A stretch of DNA of 21,902 bases from Scytalidium lignicola (GCA_002812745.2 NCSJ02000507.1:1-21902), one strand, 5' to 3'; shown: positions 10,496 through 20,492, numbered from the stretch's first letter. The notes: generated by a model from the letters alone, not told the origin. Numbers and translations: made by a program.

Positions 10496-11775
10496 GGCGC
10501 AACGCTGGCTGGAATGGTAGAACCTTAAGAAACTGTGAAACCCCTCAATTATGTCGTGATCAAGATGACTGAGTTCGCAGTGCTTACCTTAGATTTAGCA
10601 ACAATTGTACCTGTGCGAGAGTTCTTTATTATACGTTCTCGGACAAGAATTCAGGTATGGATAGAGAATATAGAATATTGCTTGTGGAAAAGATATTGCT
10701 TCGAATGACTTTATATCGTCTCTGGACGTAAGAGTAAACAAGCATAAATACTCACCGGAAAATTGCTCAAATCCACTTTATGAGTGGCTTAATATGGGGA
10801 GAGTCAAACCAGAGCGGAGACTGTCGCCCGTTGTTGCGAACGTCGGTCTTCATTCACCGGCACCTTTAACGGCTGCAATGCCACGAGAATCCACGTTTTC
10901 GACCGAAGCTAGGCCCTGTAACATCGCATGACAAGCAGTCGGATTTGGGTATCCCTCATGCCTAGGGTAGTGTTCCAGAATTAGGGTGGTCGAACATAGG
11001 AGAAGAAAAGGCTGTGGTTAGAAGATACGAAACATCAGCCCCTTCCGGACAATTGATCGAAAATGAGAATTTTACAAACATTTTAGATTCTTAACAACGG
11101 TATTTTGGAGTCATACATGCACATCATCTGATGCTTAAGATCAATGGGCAGAAAACATAAGATCATTATCTCTATAATTGGGAAGACGGTGCCAATATGT
11201 AAGATGTAAATCCCAGTGCTTAGTGTCTCAGTTAAGGTCATAGCCAACTAATCTAAAAAACTAGGTAATGATGTAGATATGACCATCTTTAATACCTAGA
11301 AAGTCTATTTCAATCATGTACGGTAGATTCCTTCCAATAATACATAATCTTTGGCTATTATGAACGTCGAAAGCATTTTAACATGAATTATAAATGAGTT
11401 TAAAAGCACATGTCAAATGATGTGAGACCAACAAAAATTTGTTGAACCATACCAAAAATGCACGATCTGATAGTGGGATTTTACTTTAGATCGTCAGACC
11501 TTTCTTATACAAAATAATCAAGTCTAACTAGATACTTACAGTGCGTCCGGAACACACCATACTAGCAGATCACACTCCATATGAGAACGTTTAGTCTGAC
11601 CATACGCGAATCCAAACAGGCGCTGATCATGTATCCGAATACATTTTACAACTTGCTGCAGCACAGTTTGGTACGATCATCTGCGTTCTGCGTATGTGTG
11701 GGCTAGATTGGCAGTCCACTGACTGTCAATTGCGACATATCGCATAATCCAGCTAACATTATATACTAAGCGGTC
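10496..11775 (-). promoter_or_regulatory. Monooxygenase upstream region with shared 16-bp element
   Basis: This 1.3-kb gap holds no gene I can recognise. At 10843-10858 lies TCGGTCTTCATTCACC, which matches 15 of 16 bases of an element before the alcohol dehydrogenase (13117-13132). GCGGAGACTGTCG at 10814-10826 is a weaker relative. On the minus strand GGTAAGCACT (donor near 10586) and TACCATTCCAG (acceptor near 10513) could bound an intron in the 5' leader, but no convincing branch site is visible. The part at about 11040-11770 is unremarkable noncoding DNA including the dehydrogenase 3' flank. Confidence 0.5.
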
Positions 11776-12966
11776 CTAGAATACAACTACCATCCTCCCT
11801 GTTACGTTCCCAGACTTCATAATATCTATCATCTCATTGATCTGGTTGAGTTTGTAGAAATTCACATGAGGAACGATATTATGCTTGGCGATAAAATCAA
11901 TAGCCTTACCCATCTTCTGCGGGGGACCTGTACTCTCACTTTTGATCCGATACAGTTTCTTCATCAGCTCTAGAGAGTCAAATTGTATTGGTTTCGGTGG
12001 TAAGCCGATAACCATCAAGACTCCTTCAATCTGCAAGATCTTAGTGGCACTGTTATATGCTGCCTGGGAGGCGCTGAAGACAGCTGCAGCATTCCCTCCG
12101 CCGTTGGTTGCAGTGCGAAGCTGTTGGATGTAATCCTTATTCTTCAACGAGTTGAAGATAAGGTCTGCGCCTAGCTCTTTGGCTTGGGTGAGAGTGTCAT
12201 CGTTGATATCCAGGCCGACGACTTTGAACCCCATTGCCTTGCCGTATTGAATTGCCAGTTGGCCGAGGCCGCCACAGCCCACAACAGCCAGCCAATCTCC
12301 AGGTTTCAATTCGCAGTTGTCAACGGCGTGAAAAGCTGAAAAACATGTTAATCATCCAAGAAGGCTGCTTGCGGATGTGCCATGTGCCGTACCTGTGATT
12401 CCGGCGCAGAAAAATGGCGCACTGGTTTTCAAGCTCATGTTCTCAGGTAGGTGAACAGCGTTATGATAATCGACAGCGGCGTATTCAGCAAAAAAGCCGT
12501 CCAAACCAAAACCTTGAATTGCTGATTTGCCTGTCTCACAGTTCAAGTTATGGACCTGGCATCCTTTACATTTGACTAATAAAGTGAGAATTTTGTCCCT
12601 GATTCCACTCCTCGGAAAATACCTACAGCAGCAACCCTTGATATATAAGAATCCTATACGGTCACCGTGTTTGTAACCTTCGACATTTTTTCCGACCTTG
12701 TCTACATAGCCCACTCCCTCATGACCTATAGTGGTTGGCTGTCCGTTTCCAGGAATTCCACCTTCCAATAACATTAGATCTGAATGACATAAAGACGCAG
12801 ATGCGATCTTGACGAGTATCTCATCGTCCGAGAAGTCGGGAACTGGAACCTCATCAATGGTGACGCTACCTGAATCCTAAGAACTATGGAGTTATGACCA
12901 GTCTTATCTCGACAAAAATAGAGGTGTCATTGGGATCCTTACCGGGTGATAGCGGGCTGCTTTCAT
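11776..12966 (-). CDS. Zinc-dependent alcohol dehydrogenase (MDR family), 4 exons, 338 aa
   Basis: Interconverts an alcohol with its aldehyde or ketone, probably with NAD(H), in the cytosol. Exons read downward: 12966-12943, 12876-12627, 12575-12393, 12335-11776. Introns are 66, 51 and 57 nt, and the total of 1017 nt closes in frame. The first exon encodes only eight residues (MKAARYHP). Catalytic zinc ligands are Cys38 (LCHSD), His60 (GHEGVG) and Cys148 (FFCAG). The structural-zinc lobe has Cys91, 94, 97 and 104, spaced C-x2-C-x2-C-x6-C, one residue shorter before the last Cys than the common x7. Cofactor fold GCGGLG is at 172-177, with Asp195 at the end of the second strand (VVGLD), favouring NAD over NADP. 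The second donor was chosen as GTAGGT at 12626, because GTATTT four bases on would create a stop. The product is near the usual size of yeast-type ADHs. It probably supplies or removes the ketone used by the monooxygenase. Confidence 0.92.
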
Positions 12967-13116
12967 CGTTAGTGAGACGATCAATAGAACAATAAATGAG
13001 AACTGGTAATATATTTTGCTATTAGGGAGGGTACGGTGGGTAACTGGTGTATGTGGTATCTTTCTAGATGACAGGAACAAGTCCAAGTTTCTAAATCTCT
13101 GTATTTAAACTAGCTA

Positions 13117-13132
13117 TCGGACTTCATTCACC
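13117..13132 (+). promoter_or_regulatory. Shared 16-bp element upstream of the alcohol dehydrogenase
   Basis: TCGGACTTCATTCACC lies about 150 bp upstream of the dehydrogenase start. It differs at one base from the copy about 350 bp upstream of the monooxygenase, in the same orientation relative to transcription. It starts with a CGG triplet, the core bound by Zn2Cys6 proteins. A second relative, TCGGACCTCATCCC, sits in the divergent promoter at 14912-14925. Confidence 0.55.
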
Positions 13133-13159
13133 CTAAGAGCGTCGCATTATAGAGCAGGC

Positions 13160-13825
13160 TCAACCAATGACATTATCTAGCTGTAATTCTCCCCCAAAAC
13201 TCTTTCCCTGGGCCTTCTGGCCAACAAACACCATATTGCGGGGCTGGTCCAGTCTTTGACGTTTTGCACGTAAATATGAGACCGCGGGGTCGTTTGGGGT
13301 GGAGCACGGTGTTTGATGGCCGAGGCTGAAAGATTCGTCCACTGGGCCTTGGTAAGCTGCCAAATACTTTACATTTTACAACTATTGCTTTAAATAACAT
13401 ATAATTGAAATTAAAGCTACAAATATGATAATTTTCGCATTTAAATGAAATCGAACAGATAAGAGAACAACTCGAAATGAAAAATAAACGCGNAAAAATG
13501 CATTCTAATTGCACAACAGTACACGTGTATAGTATTACAGAAACTTTAGCAGGATATGGATGTCATTATCGGCTGCCGTTCAGAATAATCTGGTGACCAA
13601 CTTAAGAGATCTGCCAGAGCTTCTTTGAGTTCTAGGAAAGAGAATTGTAATAAAGCGTCGTTTTATACTATATATACTAATTCAACTTAATATCACAAGA
13701 GAAGCCTCTATTACAACCAATTAACTTATTGTGAGAATGTAATTTGTAAATCCCTTACTAACATCACTAAGATTAGTTTTAAACCAACTGATTAAATCTT
13801 CTCATTGTCGCTCGGCCTCTTCGTT
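13160..13825. other. Intergenic: GC-rich open patch then AT-rich stretch, no gene called
   Basis: From 13160 to about 13365 the minus strand is GC-richer than its surroundings and open in all three frames or nearly so. One frame (13363-13160) begins MAAYQGPVDE and runs 67 residues, and another holds VKDWTSPAIW. None shows a domain I know. From about 13366 to 13800 the sequence is AT-rich, with an N at 13492. The patch may be a fragment of a lost gene or repeat. I do not call it a gene. Confidence 0.45.
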
Positions 13826-14709
13826 TTACGGCCTCCCCCGTACTCTAAAATCTGCCGAGTTAAATCCCCTGACAAGTTTAAATCCCCTAACATTAACCAT
13901 CTTCGCATTCCCAAACACCCGTATAGTATTCGGACTGGCGTCCGCCTCCCTCAGCTCTGGCCCATCTGTCGAGTCTAGGTTCTCAAACTCATGTACAGCC
14001 ATGAACCTAGGCACGTTGGCTGCTCCACCAATAAGCTCGAAACGTTGAGAGCGGCGATATCCCGGAACGCGAGATAGCATCATGAGGTGTTCTTCGTGGT
14101 AGAATTTGTGATAGTCTTCATCATCTACGGGCTCGACTTGGACGTTTAGGAGGTATGGTGAGAACCCTGGTTACAACAACATTCTCATATCAGCATGCCA
14201 TATCATAGGCGAGCAGGATATTGATATACGTGGTATAGAAGAGTTAATAAGAATAGGACGGTACCTTCACCAAGATTATTAGGATCATAATCCTCAATCA
14301 GCTTGTAAACCCGCACATCGAAATCCGCTACCTCACTCAAATTCTTCCCAGGAAATATATCGCTCTCTGTTCGAACCTTTTGATGCTCCTCTCTATCCAT
14401 CGGCTTCGGAAACTCTGTCTGATATATTGCTAAGAAACGCTTCTCTGACGGTATCTCAACATCTGTGTGTGCTATCTGCCGCCCTCCTAGTGTTGTCTTC
14501 TTTGTATTCAAAGGCGTCTTGGTTGAGAGGGGGAAGTCTTCGAAAGCCGTGTACAAAACGCCAGTTCTGGCAACGCCGCTATTGATAAGATCTGGGATGT
14601 GCTCTTCGAGGTACCATTTTATCCACTCCTCATCCGTCACTTTGAGAGGCTTGGAGATCACGCGGAGGAGGTAGGGACTTCTTGTCATCTTAAAATATTT
14701 TCCTTCCAT
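13826..14709 (-). CDS. Tandem EthD-domain protein, 2 exons, 261 aa
   Basis: Small protein with the dimeric alpha/beta-barrel (ferredoxin-like) EthD fold. Relatives lie beside oxidative degradation or polyketide genes and act as helper or decarboxylase/cyclase-type proteins, so the exact activity here is unknown. Exons are 14709-14265 and 14166-13826 with a 98-nt intron; the total of 786 nt closes in frame. The protein is an internal duplication: SPYLLRV at 11-17 recurs as SPYLLNV at 151-157, exactly 140 residues on, and WYLEEHIPDLI (32-42) recurs as FYHEEHLMML (170-179). Each half thus keeps the acidic EEH signature, and one chain could form a full barrel. Met8 (MTRSPYLL) is a possible alternative start. 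It is transcribed divergently from the enone reductase across 542 bp, so the two probably share control. Confidence 0.8.
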
Positions 14710-15251
14710 ATCTATGTTAAGAGTCGTGGAGCAGAGTTGCTATGTTCTTTCAGTAGTTGGAATGTTGAGAGTTATAGGCGTTGATATTGGGGGTATCTGC
14801 AATATTCCTTTAAATAGCATACATTTCGGTTGATGGAGAATAGGAGTGGTACTAAAATAAATACTTACAGGTTAGCTTTGCATTTTAGAAAGAAAAGGCA
14901 TTACCCGCATATCGGACCTCATCCCACGTATGCTTGATTGTAAAATAGATCATCTGTCGGAGATCGATGTTCGCTACTAGATAATTCCAATATGAAGAAA
15001 TGTGGTCGGAGTTCGATGGCCGCCAATTGTCAATGAAATGCGGTCTTAACAAAGCCGTGCAGTACATGGGCAATCATAAAGGTTTGTAAAAATGGAAGAG
15101 CTGTAACTAAAGCTAATTCTAACTCCACAAACTGCATATTGCGGAAAGTGCTAAAGGAGAACAAGAACTTCCTGCCGTAGTATATCTAAGGTTATACGTT
15201 TATTTCACAGCATTTACCAACTAAAACTACCAGAGTAGTTCTAATCGAGCA
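14710..15251. promoter_or_regulatory. Divergent promoter with three TCGG elements
   Basis: This shared region between the EthD gene and the enone reductase holds TCGGACCTCATCCC (14912-14925), GTCGGAGATCGATG (14956-14969) and GTCGGAGTTCGATG (15005-15018). The last two form a direct repeat with one mismatch in 14, starting 49 bp apart, close to five helical turns. The core TCGGAGATCG also occurs before the transporter. The pattern suits a Zn2Cys6 activator, most simply the one encoded at 17322-19787. No binding data are available here. Confidence 0.6.
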
Positions 15252-16547
15252 ATGAGTCTCCAAGGAAACAAACACGCCCTCATCTTCGGCAGTTCCGGCG
15301 TATCAGGCTGGGCGGTCGTCAATGAGCTCCTGGGAGATTATCCTAGCAAAGGGATCTGGAAGAATGTCACCGCATTGACCAACCGGCCTCTCGACAAAGA
15401 GCTTTCACAATGGCGGGACGACAAACGGTTAAATATCGTATCGGGAATTGATCTCTTGAAAGGAAGTCAGGAGCAGTTGGAGCTGGAGATGAAAGCTAAG
15501 ATTCCGGGCGTAGCTACTGTTACTCATGTCTATTATTATGGTGGGCACATAACCAATGGAATATGGTACCAAGAATAGAGGTTGAAACAAAGTTAACTCT
15601 TTCATACACAGCGTACAAAGCTAGTACAGATTTGATGAAGGAGCTGAAAGATGCTGTGGACATGTTGGCTCGATCCATTACGGCAATCGACCATCTATCG
15701 CCGGTCTTAGAGTTTGTCGTTCTTCAGACCGGTGCAAAGGTAGAAATCTTGTAAGTTCCTGTTTTGAAGACCGGTTGTTGATTTGTACCAGATGTACGGC
15801 TTCACCCTGCGTGAAGACCACTACTTCCCAGTCCCCCTCAGTGAATCTCTCCCACGCCTCAAGCAGCCCTGGCACGACCAGCTCTTCTATCATCCGCAAC
15901 TCGGTTGGATATCATCTTATTCCAAGACGAAGAAATGGACTTGGAATGAGACGCGCCCCGATATCATTATCGGCTTCGTACCTAACAACAGTGCATACTC
16001 TCTTGCTACCTCATTAGGCATATATTTCTCGCTCTGGGCCGAGCTGGAGGGCAAAGACTCAGAAGTTCCGTTTCCTGGAACAATGAATAGCTGGAAAGCT
16101 AAAAGTAACGAGGCGGGGAGTGATATGATTGCGCGTCAAACAATCTTCTTGTCATTAAACCCAGAAACATGCGGGAACGGTGAAGCTTTCAACGTTGCGA
16201 GCTCCCCGAAGTGGGAGTCGTGGGAGACCCGATGGCCAGAACTATGTGCCTACTTCGGGCTCAAGAGTGCACCACCGAGCGATAAAGCGAAGGAAGTCCG
16301 TGAATATATTAATGATCACATGAATGAATGGAGACAAATGGAGAACAAATACGGGCTTCGATCCGAGGTAGCTGACTCCCCGATTACACTTCCAGGATTC
16401 GAGATTCTGCATCTCAAGCTGGCGGATTTCGACCGGCAGTATGACACAAGTAAGATTCAGAGTGTCGGCTTTCATGAAAAGCATTCGACAATGGACACAT
16501 GGGGTACGACTTTTGATCGGATGAGGAAGGCTAAAATTATTCCATGA
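15252..16547 (+). CDS. PRISE-type enone reductase (SDR superfamily), 3 exons, 390 aa
   Basis: Member of the progesterone 5-beta-reductase/iridoid synthase-like family, NADPH enzymes that reduce the C=C bond of activated enones and enals. Exons are 15252-15540, 15612-15739 and 15792-16547, with introns of 71 and 52 nt; the total of 1173 nt closes in frame. Nucleotide-binding GSSGVSG is at 13-19, with TNRPL (42-46) supplying an arginine that suits NADPH. LQTGAK places the family's catalytic Lys at 139, and LFYHPQ places a candidate catalytic Tyr at 172, a spacing like that of the plant enzymes. RPDIIIGFVPN and ARQTIFLSLNPE are also typical. Length is normal for fungal PRISE proteins. The likely partner step is saturation of an enone before ring or chain oxygenation by the neighbouring monooxygenase. 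Direction and substrate are inferred. Confidence 0.9.
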
Positions 16548-17321
16548 TAGAATGGACAATTAACAGGTAATTGGAGTTTAATGGTTAGTTGAGAGCTATA
16601 TTAATTATAATCCACTTTAGTGAGCATAGTGTTTGCAGTGCGCGCTGTAATTACAGTGTATTACAGGGCGTTCACAGCCTAGCGAATGCTATAGTTATAG
16701 GGCATGGATCGGGCTTGCAGCTTCAGTCAGCACCCTACTTTTAACTAGTTAGTTAGTGGCCGACTTATATAAGCTTAGTTTTTACAGCCAGTAAGTTAGT
16801 TAACTTGGTTAACGCACAAGCTCACTCGTTACGTGTTGAAGTTAAATATTACATTCAAGACCCGTACTGGCAGTCTGGCCTTGCCCATGCATTCTGCTTC
16901 CTTCATCGAACTGAAGTAAGGCGGTATCGTCAACAAGTCCCCAACCCCATATTTGGAACACAATGAAATTAGCACTGATCACATGTGCCGTTGACCCCAA
17001 CCTTTCCGGCAGCTGTCTTTCCGCCGTCTCCGGGAAACAGGGTGTCTGGAAACGCCTCGTGCGGGGAAAGGGGGTAATACGCGTTAGTTCTCGTACTAAC
17101 GTATCGAGCTATCGATAGTTGGACTTGCATAACAAGGCTCGGCCATCGATCGCCGGAAATATAAGTACTGGGCAGCAGGACGCAGCCCTTTCATTGTTAG
17201 ACCCTTGCTGCGATGGTACCTTAGTCCACTATCTGCATGCTGAAACCTCACCGCGCTTATTAACTGATCTCAAAATAATTAATTACCCATCACGCAAAGC
17301 GAGAGAACGTGCTCGTCAGGA
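16548..17321. promoter_or_regulatory. Regulator upstream region: CreA-type site, hairpin and TCGG element
   Basis: Apart from the LTR candidate (16646-16853), this gap holds a GCGGGG CreA-type site at 17061-17066. A perfect 7-bp inverted repeat, CGTTAGT...ACTAACG, lies at 17082-17101 with a 6-base spacer. TCGGCCATCGAT at 17139-17150 shares TCGGnnATCGAT with the divergent-promoter element. This could allow the regulator to act on its own gene. A frame at 17119-17325 has no features and is not called. Confidence 0.4.
16646..16853. mobile_element. Probable solo LTR of a retrotransposon
   Basis: The segment begins TGTAATTACAGTGTATTACAG and ends AAATATTACA, so it has TG...CA ends and short inverted termini (TGTAAT/ATTACA). 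A TATA box (CTTATATAAGC, about 16764-16774) sits at a plausible LTR promoter position. No internal coding DNA or second LTR is present. Flanking bases (CGCGC left, TTCAA right) do not form a target duplication, so the exact ends or the identity may be wrong. It lies about 470 bp upstream of the transcription factor gene. Confidence 0.45.
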
Positions 17322-19787
17322 ATGAACCGAGTTGAACTGAAGCAGTGCTTGGTGGAGGAGAGCAATTGGCTTACCATGGATGTATCTCTGCCTCTGTCAC
17401 CCGAGTCCGTTTTCTCCACTGAGAGTTATCTCTACCCCCAAGACTCCCCACCAAAGGGCCGGCAAAGCTCTGCGGGCCCCACTTCCAAGGTAGTCAAGGC
17501 AAAAGGCCCAAAGCACGCTCAGCTCGTGCTTGCTTGCCTCAATTGTCGTCAAAAGAAAGTCAAGGTATGTGCAATAGACTATAGTCTGCTAGTACAAATA
17601 TGTATGCTCACCTCGAGCAGTGCCAAATAGAAAGTGGCGGGTGCAAACGATGTACCAAGCTGGGACTGGAATGTTTCGTGCCCACAGAAGATGAGAGAAG
17701 ACAGCCCTCTTCCAAGAAAGCCATTCGCGAACTGCAGGACCGAATTCGTAACCTTGAGAGTGCTCTGAGAGAAGCGCAGAGATTGGGTGCCAATTATTCC
17801 ACAGAAACGGCCAACTCTTCTTCCTCTCAAGAAAAAGGTGACAGAAGGGCAAGGGCAGTGGCAGGACATCCTCCCACCACGCGTTCTGACATGGGCAACA
17901 ACCGCCACTTCAGCGTGTTAGCTCGTCTTTGTGGTGGACAATGGCAGCTCAACAAAGATGCAGCTGGCCAACTTCGATTTTTTGGGCCAACATCGAGCTT
18001 ACACGTCAGTGAAAGTGTATCGTCGTCAATTTTGAATTTTGCCAATATCGATGGAACCAACTCCGCCTCTCAATGGCGGTCTCGAATACCGCCTGAGACA
18101 CAGCAAGACCTACTCGACTTGTATTGGACGTACCAACATCCTGTGCTCCAAGTTGTACACAAGAAGTCATTTATCGGTGGAATGGTGAATGGTCGGACAC
18201 AATATTTTAGCGAGCTCTTGTTATGTTGTATTTTTGCCTGTGGAGCCAGAATATCAGATCGACCAGAAATACGTAGCTTGTCACTAGTAGGGAGTGATGC
18301 TGGAGATGATGAAGTTCCATTACTTGTTAAGATCGCCACAGCACTTCTCGAGATTGAAATGAAAAGACCTAGCATCACGACTGTGCAGTCCCTCTTACTA
18401 TTAAGTGTTCTAGATTGCGCCAGATCAAATGATACCAGAGGCTGGCTATACACAGGTATATATTTCCTGCTACATCACAACACATCACTTTCGCCCTCTT
18501 TCTTCTGACCAGTGTACTTCAGGCAGTGCTTGCCGGCTTGCCTTTGATCTTGGGCTTCACAGTGCCTGCCAATTTCTCGAGTCATCTGAACTATCCCCGC
18601 TTGATTTGGAAATTCGTCAGGTCGTCTTCTGGGGATGTTTTGTGTTTGATAGGTACTGTACACCAAACCCCCAGGCATTGATACTGAGCGATATGTTAAT
18701 GAGTTCCAGATTCTGGGCGCTCTACCTCGGTCGACCACACTGTATAAGATTGCGGGATGTTAGTGTTCCTCGAATTGAGAGTAATCACGCAGAACTTGAC
18801 CCCGATCTACTGCTAAGTGCATCGTGGGTAAGTTTGCTCGAAATTTTAGGTCAAATTACCGAGTTACTGTAAGTAATTTGTTTATTCTCATGCTTATAAA
18901 GATGACTAAGAATAACAGGAATGATATTAATCGCATCGATGGCATGCCTGATGGAATCTTCGAATTAGATGCTAAGCTACATAACTGGTATGACCAGCTC
19001 CCGCCATCTCTTCAGTATAACCCAACGGCACCTCCTACCATACATGTTCTTCAGTAAGTAAAGTTAAGATCTCAACCTAATGTCGTTATTGACCGGCTCA
19101 AGTATGCAGTACTGCTCCGCCATGATACTCCTCCACCGCCCTGCTGCAAACTTTGGGACCACAGGAAACCCTAATCTTTCCGACTCTAGTGCGGAAGCCC
19201 GCCAAATATGCATCTTGAATGCTTGCCGCATCGCGCACATCCTTGAAGACTACCAAACCCACTATTTAGCATGTACTCTGTCTGGCATTACATTACACAT
19301 AATGGCTACAGCAGCCACTACGCTAATTGCCGACATCGTGGAGCAGAAAATGCATTCAAGTGAAGAACGAATTACCTGTCTGAGACAATTGATGAAAGCT
19401 CTCCGACAGCTTGAGAAAAGTTACACCGTTACAAGACGAGTAAAGAAGATAATCCAGCTCACCATGAATTTCTTGAACCTAGATATCAATCAGCCGCCCA
19501 TACAATCGAGGGGTTTCACGCCACAGATGCAATCTCCCGAACTTCTAGATCAGAGCGGAAGGACATTTAAAGGTGAAGCCGAACAGTATTTGGACGACTT
19601 GGCAAATGTGCCACTAGCGAGCATGACTAATGATGATGAGAGCTGGCTAAATACTTGGGATGCCACAGAAACAGAGAGTTCTTTTCTTGTTAAAGACTTT
19701 CTTTTCCCGACCGCGACCCATTTTGATATCTTGTCTGAATTTGACTCTAGTGTTAGGGCTCGTGATCTACACCAACACCCTCCCTAG
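17322..19787 (+). CDS. Zn2Cys6 fungal-specific transcription factor, 6 exons, 728 aa
   Basis: Nuclear DNA-binding regulator, probably of this cluster. Exons are 17322-17564, 17621-18455, 18523-18652, 18710-18868, 18919-19053 and 19103-19787, with introns of 49-67 nt; the total of 2187 nt closes in frame. The binuclear zinc cluster is complete only after splicing: Cys72, 75, 82, 89, 92 and 99, spaced C-x2-C-x6-C-x6-C-x2-C-x6-C, with intron 1 directly before the third Cys. A heptad-like linker (about 112-138, IRELQDRIRNLESALREAQ) suggests a dimerising coiled coil. The middle-homology region includes GWLYTGSACRLAFDLGLH (from about 355) and FWALYLGRP, then LHNWYDQLPPSLQ and MQYCSAMILLHRP. Met19 is a possible alternative start. 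Intron 3 (57 nt) has no stop in frame, so its retention would add 19 residues inside the regulatory region. Confidence 0.92.
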
Positions 19788-20492
19788 CAAAGCTAAGCGG
19801 TGAAAATAATTAGCACCAGTCGCAATGAATGCTTCGTAAACATATAGGCCAACTTTACTTATAGACTCGTAGCTTAATGATCTTCGTTATGTCAACTCAT
19901 ATCATGCTATATGTTTCGTTATCGCCTTCTTCGAATCATAGTTCATTAGCTATATAGTCATCACCTTCTCCAGATCATATCTTGCTAGCTATATTATTGT
20001 TTGTAAATGTTAACACTTTTGTAACTATTAATCTTATTATTACATGTTCTCTTATACTAAAATATAACCTTTCTTTACTTTCACTTAGTGTTTTTGCTTA
20101 ATATAAAACTTTATTTGATTTAGCACAAACTTATACTTGTTAATCATAATATGATTTTGTTGTTTAAAAGTTAAAAGTACATAAAATAATATACATGCTT
20201 ACATTTAGTTATAATAAGAGATGTTAATATAAATTTAATATAAGTAATAATAATACTTGTAAACATTTTACTGAAATTAAAAAGAGTAACTGCTTATGTT
20301 TAATTTAAGTTAAAACGGCTTAATAACATATAATTTTTTTATCACATATTTACTGTTAATTTTACTTATAATCATACTCCTTTTAAAGATTTAATCATTT
20401 ATTATTAATATTAATATTTAAATACAACTTAAGAATTAATAATGTTAATTAATTATATAATACTTGTATTATTTCAATTAATAACTATTGTA
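19788..20492. other. AT-rich downstream flank, no gene
   Basis: After the regulator's stop codon the sequence turns AT-rich, strongly so from about 19990, up to the edge of the transposon. No coding frame is visible. It resembles the left-hand RIP-like block and probably marks the right border of the gene island. A small tandem repeat lies at 19918-19995. Confidence 0.6.
19918..19995. repeat. Tandem repeat, two 39-bp copies
   Basis: Copy one (19918-19956, starting GTTATCGCCTTCTTCGAATC) and copy two (19957-19995, starting GTCATCACCTTCTCCAGATC) align without gaps at roughly 70 percent or more and both end in AGCTATAT. A weaker third unit may precede them (about 19879-19917, with ATCATGCTATATG). 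Several differences are C/T or G/A changes. Confidence 0.55.

Noticed and set aside
18824..18840. GTAAGT at 18830 as the donor of the fourth regulator intron
   Set aside because: Reading through it gives SWVSLLEILGQITELL, which fits the family. The GTAAGT at 18869 joins cleanly to the next exon in frame.
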